DNA from: Flavobacteriaceae bacterium
GTDB lineage: Bacteria > Bacteroidota > Bacteroidia > Flavobacteriales > Flavobacteriaceae
Length of the DNA stretch: 64,000 nucleotides
Direction of reading: 5' to 3'
Assembly: GCA_003443635.1 (NCBI GenBank)
Contig: CP031964.1
Coordinates: 2,946,321 to 3,010,320, forward strand
Part shown: positions 25,427 to 34,036 of the stretch, in pieces
Layout of the letters: each line of letters starts with the position of its first letter
Position numbering within the stretch: position 1 is the first letter of the stretch
Made by a program: the position numbers and the translations under genes
Notes under the pieces: model-generated
The model's database searches: none
What the model saw: the letters and a program-made list of their open reading frames with translations, nothing else
Told to the model about the DNA's origin: nothing

Positions 25427-25434
25427 GAAGGAGA
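25427..25434 (+). promoter_or_regulatory. Shine-Dalgarno sequence of rpoD
   Basis: GAAGGAGA lies 7 bases before the ATG at 25442. Strong Shine-Dalgarno sequences are rare in this phylum and in this window, so it stands out. Confidence 0.6.
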
Positions 25435-25441
25435 ATATTAA

Positions 25442-26305
25442 ATGAGACAACTCAAAATCACCAAACAGGTTACCAATAGGGAAACCGCATCATTAGACAA
25501 ATACCTACAAGAAATTGGAAAAGTTGATTTAATTACTGCTGATGAAGAAGTAGAATTAGCACAACGTATTAAAGCTGGCGATCAAATTGCTTTAGAAAAA
25601 TTAACTAAAGCTAATTTACGTTTCGTTGTATCTGTTGCTAAGCAATATCAGAACCAAGGGCTAACTTTACCTGATTTAATTAATGAAGGTAATTTAGGGC
25701 TAATTAAAGCTGCACAACGTTTTGATGAAACTCGAGGTTTTAAATTTATATCTTATGCTGTATGGTGGATTCGACAATCTATCTTACAAGCATTAGCAGA
25801 GCAATCTCGTATTGTTAGATTGCCATTAAATAAAATTGGTTCTATTAATAAAATTAATAAAACTTATGCGTTTTTAGAGCAGTCTCATGAGCGTCCGCCA
25901 AGTGCTGAAGAAATTGCAAAAGAATTAGACATGACGATTAATGACGTTAAAGAATCTATGAAAAATTCTGGACGTCATGTTTCTATGGATGCGCCTTTAG
26001 TAGAGGGTGAAGATTCTAATCTTTATGATGTACTTCGCAGTGGAGAGTCTCCAAACCCTGATAGAGATTTATTACACGAATCATTACGAACAGAGATTGA
26101 ACGTGCTCTAGAAACACTAACACCTCGTGAAGCAGATGTTATCCGTCTTTATTTTGGCTTAGGAAACCAACATCCTATGACTCTAGAAGAGATTGGAGAA
26201 ACGTTTGATTTAACTCGTGAACGTGTTCGTCAAATTAAAGAAAAAGCAATTCGTAGATTAAAACATACGTCTCGAAGTAAAATATTAAAAACATATTTAG
26301 GTTAG
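25442..26305 (+). CDS. rpoD: Primary sigma factor RpoD (SigA), short Bacteroidota form
   Basis: This is the housekeeping sigma factor that recognises the -33/-7 promoters of this phylum. The 287 residues comprise region 1.2 ([16 protein letters not shown]), region 2 ([50 protein letters not shown]), region 3 and region 4 ([19 protein letters not shown]). Region 1.1 and the long non-conserved insert of E. coli sigma-70 are absent, which is normal here. It has an unusual strong Shine-Dalgarno sequence and its own terminator. Confidence 0.96.
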   Translation: MRQLKITKQVTNRETASLDKYLQEIGKVDLITADEEVELAQRIKAGDQIALEKLTKANLRFVVSVAKQYQNQGLTLPDLINEGNLGLIKAAQRFDETRGFKFISYAVWWIRQSILQALAEQSRIVRLPLNKIGSINKINKTYAFLEQSHERPPSAEEIAKELDMTINDVKESMKNSGRHVSMDAPLVEGEDSNLYDVLRSGESPNPDRDLLHESLRTEIERALETLTPREADVIRLYFGLGNQHPMTLEEIGETFDLTRERVRQIKEKAIRRLKHTSRSKILKTYLG

Positions 26306-26407
26306 GTTAAACTATACTCAACTATCACATGTTAGTTTTGAGTTCTATTTACGACTAAATAAACACTACAAACAGTTACATAACTGTTCGTTTTTTGATT
26401 GATGAAA

Positions 26408-26442
26408 GAACCCTCGGCTGATTACCGGGGGTTCACTTTTTT
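26408..26442 (+). terminator. Rho-independent terminator after rpoD
   Basis: GAACCCTCGG (26408-26417) pairs with CCGGGGGTTC (26425-26434), with one G-U pair, around CTGATTA; AC and six T follow. Confidence 0.85.
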
Positions 26443-26486
26443 ACAATGCTTAGTAAATCTCTTATCAAAGAACCTTTTCTTTTATA

Positions 26487-26494
26487 TATCTTTG
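26487..26494 (+). promoter_or_regulatory. -7 box of rpe
   Basis: TATCTTTG matches TAnnTTTG and lies 18 bases before the ATG at 26513, giving a very short leader. No clear -33 box is seen. Confidence 0.45.
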
Positions 26495-26512
26495 CCAAAA
26501 CTTAACAAGAAT

Positions 26513-27175
26513 ATGAGTTCTAAACTAATAGCACCTTCAATTTTAGCAGCAGATTTTGGAAACCTCCAACGTGATGTAGAAATGGTTAATCAAAGTAATG
26601 CAGACTGGTTTCACATAGACATTATGGATGGCGTTTTCGTACCAAACATTTCTTATGGAATGCCGGTTTTAAAAGCAATTGCTCAGCATGCAAAAAAAAC
26701 GATTGATGTACATTTAATGATCGTAGATCCTGATCGTTACATTAAAACATTTGCAGGTTTAGGCAGTAATATACTTACTGTACATTATGAAGCTTGTACA
26801 CATTTACATAGAACACTTCAAGCCATTAAAGCTGAAGGTATGAAAGCTGGTGTAGCTCTAAACCCTCATACTAATATAAATGTTTTAGAAGATACTATTA
26901 ACGATATTGATTTAGTTTGTTTAATGAGTGTCAACCCTGGTTTTGGAGGACAAAGCTTTATTGAAAATACTTATAATAAAGTTGAACAATTAAAAGCACT
27001 AATTAATCGTAAAGGCGCAACTACTTTAATAGAAATTGATGGAGGTGTTACTAATAAAAATGCAAAACAGCTAACTAATGCTGGTGCAGATGTACTCGTA
27101 GCTGGAAGTTATGTATTTAAAAGCAATGATCAAATTGAGACTATAAAAGATTTAAAATTAATAGCAAATAGTTAA
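26513..27175 (+). CDS. rpe: Ribulose-phosphate 3-epimerase
   Basis: This TIM-barrel metalloenzyme interconverts ribulose 5-phosphate and xylulose 5-phosphate in the pentose phosphate pathway. Motifs are APSILAADFGNL (about 6-17), WFHIDIMDGVFVPNIS (about 33-48), VHLMIVDP, LMSVNPGFGGQSFI and EIDGGV. The 220-residue form from the ATG at 26513 has the normal length. A longer reading frame from 26399 would read through the rpoD terminator and was rejected. The last four bases overlap the convergent peptidase gene. Confidence 0.96.
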   Translation: MSSKLIAPSILAADFGNLQRDVEMVNQSNADWFHIDIMDGVFVPNISYGMPVLKAIAQHAKKTIDVHLMIVDPDRYIKTFAGLGSNILTVHYEACTHLHRTLQAIKAEGMKAGVALNPHTNINVLEDTINDIDLVCLMSVNPGFGGQSFIENTYNKVEQLKALINRKGATTLIEIDGGVTNKNAKQLTNAGADVLVAGSYVFKSNDQIETIKDLKLIANS

Positions 27176-28026
27176 TAGCCTGCAAAATTAAAATTAAGCA
27201 TCTGTTTTATTTTAGCATAAATTTCTGGAAATTGTGAGCGTAATTCTGAAGATGATTCAATAAAGCTCTCAATCACAACAGCTACAAATTCAAATTGATT
27301 AGTATAAGCATAAGCTCTAAAAAAAGTTGAATCAATTAATTCACGTCTTAAGCCATCATTATTTGCTAATAATTCAGTAAGTTCTTTAAAAGAATCTTCA
27401 AAAATAGTGGAACTCACATCTCTTTCTTTTATACTATTGAGATGTATAGCATGTGCAAACTCATGTATTCCAAGATTTAATTTATCGTTTTCAACATCAT
27501 AACCTTCAATAAAATGATCCCAAGATAGTACCAAGATCTCTAACTTAGGGTTAAATTCTCCTTTATGATATTCTTGACTCGTATTAGAAAAAAAATCGCT
27601 TGGATAAATAAATATTTTATCAATTATTCCTATATAAAAATCACGAAATCCAAAAGTTAGCATAACAGCAGTAGCAGCTATTAAAATTTTTTTTTCATCA
27701 TCAATAATAACATTATCTCTTCCAATAAATGTTTTATCTTTTATAAATTGAACAACTCTATGTTCAAAATATTTTTTCTCTTTGTCTGAAAGCTTTTTAT
27801 AAAATGAAAACTGTTGTTGTAAAATTTGTAACTGATAAGGTTTTAGTTTTTTTTTATAAAGATATATATGATTATATAATGGCTTTTTATATTTCATTAC
27901 ATAAGCCATTTCAATTAATTTAATCGTATAATAGATAAACATTAACCCTATAACTGTAAAGAAAACCCCTAATATGATTTTACTTCCAAAAGTATATTCT
28001 TCTAAAACAGTAGTAATTAATAGCAT
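27172..28026 (-). CDS. MtfA-like M90-family zinc peptidase with N-terminal membrane anchor
   Basis: The zinc motif HEFAH lies at 188-192 within LNLGIHEFAHAIHLNS, as in MtfA (peptidase family M90). Upstream, YPSDF and LSWDHFIEGY are further family segments. An N-terminal hydrophobic stretch (about 15-38) should anchor it in the inner membrane, which E. coli MtfA lacks. MtfA binds the regulator Mlc in E. coli; no such partner is visible here, so its substrate is unknown. Confidence 0.85.
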   Translation of the reverse strand: MLLITTVLEEYTFGSKIILGVFFTVIGLMFIYYTIKLIEMAYVMKYKKPLYNHIYLYKKKLKPYQLQILQQQFSFYKKLSDKEKKYFEHRVVQFIKDKTFIGRDNVIIDDEKKILIAATAVMLTFGFRDFYIGIIDKIFIYPSDFFSNTSQEYHKGEFNPKLEILVLSWDHFIEGYDVENDKLNLGIHEFAHAIHLNSIKERDVSSTIFEDSFKELTELLANNDGLRRELIDSTFFRAYAYTNQFEFVAVVIESFIESSSELRSQFPEIYAKIKQMLNFNFAGY

Positions 28027-28158
28027 TATAATAAAGTATAGATTTACAAACCTTAGTTAAATACAAATTAATAAAGATTCTTTCTTATAATTTAAAAAAA
28101 ACGTGATACCGCATTAAAATTGGTATCAATAGTAATATGTAATATATCTATAATGCAA

Positions 28159-28190
28159 AAGCGAGTGGTTATTAAAATAACCACTCGCTT
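28159..28190 (-). terminator. Terminator of the M16 peptidase gene
   Basis: Perfect 14-bp arms (28159-28172 and 28177-28190) flank TAAA. On the minus strand TTTTGC follows. It lies 38 bases downstream of the M16 gene stop. Confidence 0.75.
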
Positions 28191-28227
28191 AAATTAATTT
28201 ATAGAGTTATACTATAATTATTTTATT

Positions 28228-31029
28228 TTATTGTTTTGGCTTAATTACAATTTCATATTTCTCTCCATCTTTTAATAAAGCTTTAGTGAAATTTTGAAGA
28301 TCTGAAGCTTTAATAGAATTCACAATATTTTCGAAATTTTTAGCCTCATTCATATTATATCCTTCTCGGAAATAATTTCTTAACAACGTCATATCATAAC
28401 GATTATAATCTTGTTGTTGTTTTCTATCTTTAATAGTAGTCGCTAATACTTTATCTAAGTCTGATTGATTGATTTCACCATTAGCTATCTTTTCAATTTC
28501 TTTATGCACAATAGTTACTAGGTTTTCTATTTTATCTGGGTTACCATCAAAAAATACAGATAATGAAGCTTCAGTTGTTGGTCTTTTAGTCATGTTAGCA
28601 AATGCGCTTGCTCCATATGTACCTCCTTCATCTTCTCTTAACGTTTCTGTATATCTCAATTGTAATACTCTACCTAATGTTCGAGCTATAAATACATTTT
28701 TTAAGCTGTAATCCATATCGTTCTTATACGATATTCTAACTGTACTCTTAGGGTCTTCCATTTTTAAGAATACATCTTTATCTATATTACTACTAATCCA
28801 ATCTGTAGAATTATCTTTCCAATTCTCTTTAGTATTGTTAGTTGGAATACTAGCGATATATTTTTCTAATAAAGGTTTTAATTGTTCTTTTTGAACATCA
28901 CCTACAATAAAGAATTCAAAATCTGCTGCATTACCAAATCTATCCTTGTAAATAGATCGTACTTTTTCGAAAGAAATATCTTTAACAAAATTAGCATCGA
29001 ACAATCTTTGCTTTGGATTGTTTTTACCATATAATGTGGTTGTTACACTATCTTGAATTTTCACATTAATGTTTTTACTTCTAGCAACTAATGCATTGTC
29101 AATATTCCCCATTAATACTTTATAACTATCATTATCAAAACGAGGTTTTACAAAACGTAAATGAGTCATTTGTAATAAAGTTTCAACATCTTTAGTTGTT
29201 GAATTCCCTGTGATACTCTCCGTTAATTCTCCAAGAGCAAGTCTAGTTGTTGCCGTTTTTCCAGCTAAAACTTTTGGTAAATCTGCACGAGAATAATCTC
29301 CTAAGCCTGAAAAATCAGCAACAGTCCCAACAAAATTAGCTGATGGAATACTAGCATCATCAATTAATGAAAGTCCGCCATAACTAATAGCATTTAATTG
29401 TACTTGGTCTTTATTTTTATTTACAAATTTATAATGTACTTTCACACCATTACTCAATGTAAATGTAGTAGCTCCTATAGCAGATTCTTCTTTTTCTGAT
29501 ATAATGCTTCCATTTTTAATAGTTAATCCTGACACTAAGGTTTTCCCACTAAATCCATCTTCATAAGCTGTTAGTGATGCATCATTTTCAGATGCTGATA
29601 TAATCGCTAGAGCATCTTCTTTAGTTAAGTTTTTCTTACCTTCTACTCCAGTAACTGTTAATGTTCTATTATTTTTTGTATATAAATTTTTTATTGTTTC
29701 ATGTAACTCATTTTTTGTAATTGCTCCAAAAATTTGTTTTACAATCTCATATTCTTTTACGACATCTGTCAAGTTATCATTTTCTAAATAATTTAGCTGA
29801 ATAGTTCTAATAATAGCTTGATGAGGAGCATCATCCTTTCTAGCAATTTGATTTTCGTAAAATGTACTAAATTGTAATACAGCTCTTTTTATTTCTTCAG
29901 ATGTAAATCCAAATTTGACAGCTCTATTAACTTCAGCAAAAACATCCTTAAATGCTTGATGTTGCATATCTGGTTTTGGGGAAATCCTTATAGAAAACGA
30001 ATTTGAAGCTCTTGACAAGCCGCCATACCCTACAAATGCATTTAAAAATGATGCATCTGGTTTTTGAGAAATTTCTCTAAGGCGTGTAGAAATTAAATTT
30101 GTCGCTATCCCATTTAATAACGATGTTTTCAAATCTCCTATGGTTTCATTTTCTAAAGATTTAGGATGTCTAATTCCAAAACTAATTTGAGATGTTGTCA
30201 CTTCTTTATCTTTAGCCATCGAGTATACTAACTCGTTATTATCTTCAATCTCTACTGTAAATCTTTCTTTCGGATTTTTAACTGCTGGAATACCTGAAAA
30301 TAATTTTTTGATTTTTTGTTCTACTTCATCAATATTAATATCTCCTACTATAGCTATGGCTTGTAAATCTGTTCTATACCAATCGTGATAAAAATCACGT
30401 AACACTTTATAATCGAAGTTTTGAATAATATCCATCTCACCAATAGGTAAGCGTTCTGCATATTTAGAATTATTAAACGTAGTTCCTATATTATGTTGGA
30501 ACACTCTTGCTGCTCCACTCTGACGCGTACGCCATTCTTCATTTACAACACCTCGTTCTGCGTCAATTTCAGAATCTGTAAGTAATAAATAATTAGACCA
30601 ATCATGGAGTATTAACAAACCTGTGTCTATTAATTCTGGTGTAGTTGGTATATTATTTACATTATATACTGTTTCATCAAAAGATGTGTAAGCATTTATA
30701 TCACGACCAAAAACAAGTCCGTGTTTTTCCATAGTATTTAAAATACCCTTTCCTTCAAAATTTTTTGTTCCATTAAATGCCATGTGCTCTAAAAAGTGAG
30801 CCAACCCTTTTTGGTCATCATTCTCTAAAACCGAACCTACATTTTGAATAATGTAATAACTAGCTACATCTTTTGTTACATCTGTACTTTTTAAATAATA
30901 GGTCATACCATTAGGTAGTACGCCTTTTTTGATCTCTTGATCAACAGGTAGTGGTTGGTTTAAATTAATGGTCTGTGCATTAATTACGATGCACATTAAT
31001 AAAAATAGGGTTAGTGTTATTCTTTTCAT
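28228..31029 (-). CDS. Secreted M16-family zinc peptidase (pitrilysin type)
   Basis: A signal peptide (first about 19 residues, ending INAQT) leads into a four-domain M16 protein of 933 residues. The inverted zinc motif HFLEH is at 78-82 (within GLAHFLEHMAFNGT), with the third ligand glutamate in ERGVVNEEWR near residue 155. The second M16 half (about 520-933) lacks the motif, as usual. Likely role is degradation of peptides in the periplasm. It is transcribed alone and ends at a perfect hairpin. Confidence 0.93.
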   Translation of the reverse strand: MKRITLTLFLLMCIVINAQTINLNQPLPVDQEIKKGVLPNGMTYYLKSTDVTKDVASYYIIQNVGSVLENDDQKGLAHFLEHMAFNGTKNFEGKGILNTMEKHGLVFGRDINAYTSFDETVYNVNNIPTTPELIDTGLLILHDWSNYLLLTDSEIDAERGVVNEEWRTRQSGAARVFQHNIGTTFNNSKYAERLPIGEMDIIQNFDYKVLRDFYHDWYRTDLQAIAIVGDINIDEVEQKIKKLFSGIPAVKNPKERFTVEIEDNNELVYSMAKDKEVTTSQISFGIRHPKSLENETIGDLKTSLLNGIATNLISTRLREISQKPDASFLNAFVGYGGLSRASNSFSIRISPKPDMQHQAFKDVFAEVNRAVKFGFTSEEIKRAVLQFSTFYENQIARKDDAPHQAIIRTIQLNYLENDNLTDVVKEYEIVKQIFGAITKNELHETIKNLYTKNNRTLTVTGVEGKKNLTKEDALAIISASENDASLTAYEDGFSGKTLVSGLTIKNGSIISEKEESAIGATTFTLSNGVKVHYKFVNKNKDQVQLNAISYGGLSLIDDASIPSANFVGTVADFSGLGDYSRADLPKVLAGKTATTRLALGELTESITGNSTTKDVETLLQMTHLRFVKPRFDNDSYKVLMGNIDNALVARSKNINVKIQDSVTTTLYGKNNPKQRLFDANFVKDISFEKVRSIYKDRFGNAADFEFFIVGDVQKEQLKPLLEKYIASIPTNNTKENWKDNSTDWISSNIDKDVFLKMEDPKSTVRISYKNDMDYSLKNVFIARTLGRVLQLRYTETLREDEGGTYGASAFANMTKRPTTEASLSVFFDGNPDKIENLVTIVHKEIEKIANGEINQSDLDKVLATTIKDRKQQQDYNRYDMTLLRNYFREGYNMNEAKNFENIVNSIKASDLQNFTKALLKDGEKYEIVIKPKQ

Positions 31030-31291
31030 TGTTTTCTTAATTATTCTGATTAAAATTTATATGTATGTCAACTAACAATAAGATTTGTTACAAAAAAATT
31101 ATATAGTTTAATTTATAGCATGCAATATATTATATTTAAGAGGATTCGTACAAATTATTCAGAATTTAATTTAGTATATAAATCGATATCACAAATTGCT
31201 CTACAAATGTAGAATTAATTTTTAATTATTCAAACATAAAATAATTTAAAAAATGTTAAAATAATACTTCTAAAAATAATGTATTGAAAAT
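31030..31291. other. AT-rich intergenic region without a recognised gene
   Basis: I see no open reading frame or RNA gene here. A minus-strand -7 box TACATTTG (31204-31211), about 175 bases upstream of the M16 gene, is the only promoter-like signal I noticed. It lies within CTACAAATGTAG, which resembles a BlaI half-site pair but does not match the operators at 3674-3709 and 5418-5453. Confidence 0.4.
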
Positions 31292-31338
31292 AAAAAGTTC
31301 AACTATAAAATTAAATTAATTTTATAGTTGAACTTTTT
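31292..31338 (-). terminator. Long perfect hairpin terminator after tRNA-Arg
   Basis: Two 23-base arms (31292-31314 and 31316-31338) are perfect inverted repeats around a single A. On the minus strand it begins 3 bases after the tRNA 3' end and finishes with five T. Confidence 0.85.
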
Positions 31339-31341
31339 TAG

Positions 31342-31415
31342 TGACCACGGAGGGATTCAAACCCCCGACCGCTGGAGCCGAAATCCAGTGCTCTATTCAG
31401 CTGAGCTACGTGGCC
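31342..31415 (-). tRNA. tRNA-Arg(UCG)
   Basis: The 74-base cloverleaf has a 7-bp acceptor stem (GGCCACG/CGTGGTC, one G-U pair), D-arm GCTC/GAGC, anticodon stem CTGGA/TCCAG with loop TTTCGGC, and T-stem GGGGG/CCCTC. The anticodon is UCG, and A20, C35 and G36 fit arginine identity. CCA is not encoded, as the template continues CTAAAA. Oddly, position 19 is A (AGCTGAATA) and position 56 is T (TTTGAAT), replacing the near-universal G19-C56 pair by a compensating A-U pair. Confidence 0.95.
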
Positions 31416-31450
31416 TTTAATATCTAGCTTTTGCTAAAACTTTATATTTT

Positions 31451-31900
31451 TTATGATAATTTATTTTTCACTATTGTAGAAATAGTTTTTCCATCTGCTC
31501 TTCCTGCTAATTCATTACTTACTACACCCATTACTTTACCCATATCTTTCATTCCGTTAGCACCAACTTTAGCAATAGTAGACACAACTACCTTTTCTAT
31601 TTCTAATTCACTTAACGCCTCTGGCAAAAATTGACTTATAATTTCAACTTCTGCTAATTCAGGAGCTGCTAAATCTTCACGACCTTGTCCTAAGAATATG
31701 GCAGCACTATCTTTACGTTGTTTTACCTGTTTTTGAAGAATTTTTAGCTCTTGATCTTCAGTTAACTCTTCTGATGCTCCTCCTTCAGTTTTAGCTAATA
31801 AAATAGCTGACTTTATTGCTCTTAAAGCAGTTAAAGCTGTTTGATCTTTAGCTTTCATTGCAGTTTTTAAAGCCTTCATTAATTCACTTTGTAAACTCAT
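31451..31900 (-). CDS. GatB/YqeY domain protein
   Basis: The 149-residue protein is an all-helical YqeY family member, related to the tail domain of GatB that contacts tRNA. Conserved parts are ALRAIKSAILLAKTE, LQKQVKQRKDSAAIF and GVVSNELAGRADGK near the C-terminus. The free-standing form has no established activity. It lies between ftsZ and tRNA-Arg on the same strand. Because ftsZ has two hairpins after it, this gene probably has its own promoter (TACCTTCG, minus strand, 31922-31929). Confidence 0.88.
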   Translation of the reverse strand: MSLQSELMKALKTAMKAKDQTALTALRAIKSAILLAKTEGGASEELTEDQELKILQKQVKQRKDSAAIFLGQGREDLAAPELAEVEIISQFLPEALSELEIEKVVVSTIAKVGANGMKDMGKVMGVVSNELAGRADGKTISTIVKNKLS

Positions 31901-31931
31901 TTCTTTCTTAATTTAGTTATGCGAAGGTAAT

Positions 31932-31963
31932 AAAAAAAAGAAGTGTTTAAAACACACTTCTTT
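31932..31963 (-). terminator. Terminator of the dcw cluster (second of two)
   Basis: AAAGAAGTGT (31937-31946) and ACACTTCTTT (31954-31963) form a 10-bp stem; on the minus strand a run of eight T overlaps and follows the stem. Confidence 0.85.
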
Positions 31964-31974
31964 AAGCAAAAAGA

Positions 31975-32004
31975 AACCCGAAAAACGAGGGGGAATTTCG
32001 GGTT
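31975..32004 (-). terminator. Terminator-like hairpin directly after ftsZ (first of two)
   Basis: AACCCGAAA and TTTCGGGTT (31975-31983, 31996-32004) form a perfect 9-bp stem with a 12-base loop; minus strand then reads TTTCTTTTTG. Confidence 0.75.
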
Positions 32005-32039
32005 ATATTGCGATTAGAGGACAAAAAAATGGATTAAAA

Positions 32040-33962
32040 TCAATCTACATTATCGTGTAAAAATGAATTATTATTTCGTAGTTGTATATCATCATTATCA
32101 TCTAACCCTACAGATAATCTTGAAGTATCATTAGTCTCCGACGAATGTTTTGCATCTTCAAGATCTACTCCTTGACGTTTATACGCTGGTACTTTTTCAA
32201 TATCATCAATTTTAGCATTGTTAAATTTATAATTAAACTCTTTCATTCTTAAACGCCTCTCATCTGCACGTTCTTTTAAAATAACAGCTATTGGACTATT
32301 CATTGGATCTAACTCTTCTTCCACCTTCTCTTCTACAACTTGCTGTTCTACAACTTTTTTCTCAAAAACAATTTCTTCTTCAACATCTAAAGTCAACTCT
32401 GCTGACTCTTCTTGTTCATTTATTTTAGAATCTTTAATAATATAATCATCTAAAGCATATCGTGTTTCACCTGTTTCATTAGCTTCAGTAATAGTTATTA
32501 ATTCTACATAATCTTTAACAGGAAGGTCTTTAATTTCATCATCTAATTCAAACATTATTGGCTCAACTTCAGGTTTAGATTCGGGCTCAATTGTTTTTTT
32601 AGATGGAGAAATTGGTAAATCAAAAGTTAAAATCGTTTGCTCTTCAGGCGTTTCTTCTATTTCTTCTTCATTACGAGAAGGAATTTCATTAATTATAAAA
32701 TCATCTTCCTTAATTGCTTCTTGATTAAATATAATTTCTTCATACTGAACTTCTATATTCTTAATAGCATCAGTCATTTTAACCAAGTCCATTTCGTTTA
32801 CTATATCTTCTTGTTCTTCTATAAGTTTATGAATTACTTTATCTTCTTTTTTGGTTAAAAGAATGTCAGGGGTAATTATGGTTGGTTCTTTTTCTGTTGA
32901 CAAATCTTGATCACTAGATCTATCATCAGTTAATGAGTGTACTACTTTTTTTGCTTCTGTATTAGCAATTTCATCTTGTTGCTCAACATCAAAACCCGTG
33001 GCAATTATAGTTACAGAAATAGATTCATCTAAAGCATCATCTTCACCAACTCCCATAATAATATTTGCTCCATAACCAGCTTCACTTTGAATATGATCAT
33101 TAATTTCTCCAATTTCATCAATAGTGATTTCTTGTGAGCCTGAAACAATGAGAAGTAATACGTTTTTTGCTCCAGTAATTTTGTTATCATTTAATAGTGG
33201 TGAATCTAAAGCTTTCATAATTGCTTCTTGAGCTCGATTAGATCCAGATGCTGTTGACGACCCCATTATAGCTGTACCACTATTACTTAATACTGTTTTT
33301 GCATCACGTAAATCTATATTTTGTGTATAATGATGAGTAATAACTTCTGCTATACCTCGCGAAGCTGTTGAAAGTACTTCGTCTGCCTTAGAAAAACCAG
33401 CTTTAAATCCAAGGTTACCGTATACTTCTCTTAATTTATTATTGTTAATTACTACCAGTGAATCTACATGAGTTCTAAGTGTTTCTACACCTACTTGTGC
33501 TTGTGCATTTCTTATTTTACCTTCAAATTGAAATGGCATTGTAACAATCCCTACAGTTAAGATGTCCATTTCTTTCGCCATTTTAGCAATAACAGGAGCT
33601 GCACCAGTACCAGTTCCTCCCCCCATTCCTGCTGTAATAAACACCATTTTTGTATTGGTATCTAACATGCGTTTTATTTCTTCTAAACTTTCAAGAGCTG
33701 CTTGCTCACCAATCTCTGGGTTTGCACCTGCTCCTAGCCCCTCTGTCAAGTTAACTCCTAATTGAATTTTGTTAGGCACTCCGCTATTTTGTAATGCTTG
33801 AGAATCTGTATTACAGATTACAAAATCAACACCTTTAATTCCCTGTTGAAACATGTGGTTAATTGCATTACTCCCTCCCCCACCTACACCAATTACTTTG
33901 ATGACATTAGATTGATTTTTAGGCAAATCGAAGGTAATCCCAAAATCGTTATTACTACTCAT
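32040..33962 (-). CDS. ftsZ: Cell division GTPase FtsZ with long acidic linker
   Basis: FtsZ polymerises into the division ring. The GTPase core (about 20-320) has VIGVGGGGSNAINHM and the tubulin signature GGGTGTG (114-120), then the T7 region KAGFSKADEVL. After about residue 325 comes a linker of roughly 260 residues rich in E, D, I and T with little repeat structure, and then a short basic stretch (VILKERADERRLRMKEFNYK) and a C-terminal tail. E. coli FtsZ has 383 residues, so this one is long, as in other Bacteroidota. It is the last dcw gene and is followed by tandem terminators. Confidence 0.96.
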   Translation of the reverse strand: MSSNNDFGITFDLPKNQSNVIKVIGVGGGGSNAINHMFQQGIKGVDFVICNTDSQALQNSGVPNKIQLGVNLTEGLGAGANPEIGEQAALESLEEIKRMLDTNTKMVFITAGMGGGTGTGAAPVIAKMAKEMDILTVGIVTMPFQFEGKIRNAQAQVGVETLRTHVDSLVVINNNKLREVYGNLGFKAGFSKADEVLSTASRGIAEVITHHYTQNIDLRDAKTVLSNSGTAIMGSSTASGSNRAQEAIMKALDSPLLNDNKITGAKNVLLLIVSGSQEITIDEIGEINDHIQSEAGYGANIIMGVGEDDALDESISVTIIATGFDVEQQDEIANTEAKKVVHSLTDDRSSDQDLSTEKEPTIITPDILLTKKEDKVIHKLIEEQEDIVNEMDLVKMTDAIKNIEVQYEEIIFNQEAIKEDDFIINEIPSRNEEEIEETPEEQTILTFDLPISPSKKTIEPESKPEVEPIMFELDDEIKDLPVKDYVELITITEANETGETRYALDDYIIKDSKINEQEESAELTLDVEEEIVFEKKVVEQQVVEEKVEEELDPMNSPIAVILKERADERRLRMKEFNYKFNNAKIDDIEKVPAYKRQGVDLEDAKHSSETNDTSRLSVGLDDNDDIQLRNNNSFLHDNVD

Positions 33963-34036
33963 AAGTTCGTATTTTACTGGTTTGTTTTTATATATTTTTA
34001 AAAATTGCCTTTGACAATTAAAGTTCCTTGTGTTAT

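Noticed and set aside
26399-26512. N-terminal extension of rpe by 38 residues
   Set aside because: It would cover the rpoD terminator and a -7 box, and homologues start at MSSKLIAPSIL.
31202-31213. CTACAAATGTAG as a further BlaI operator
   Set aside because: Half-sites and spacing differ from the four TACTA-N6-TAGTA sites; it is single, and far (about 175 bases) from any gene start.
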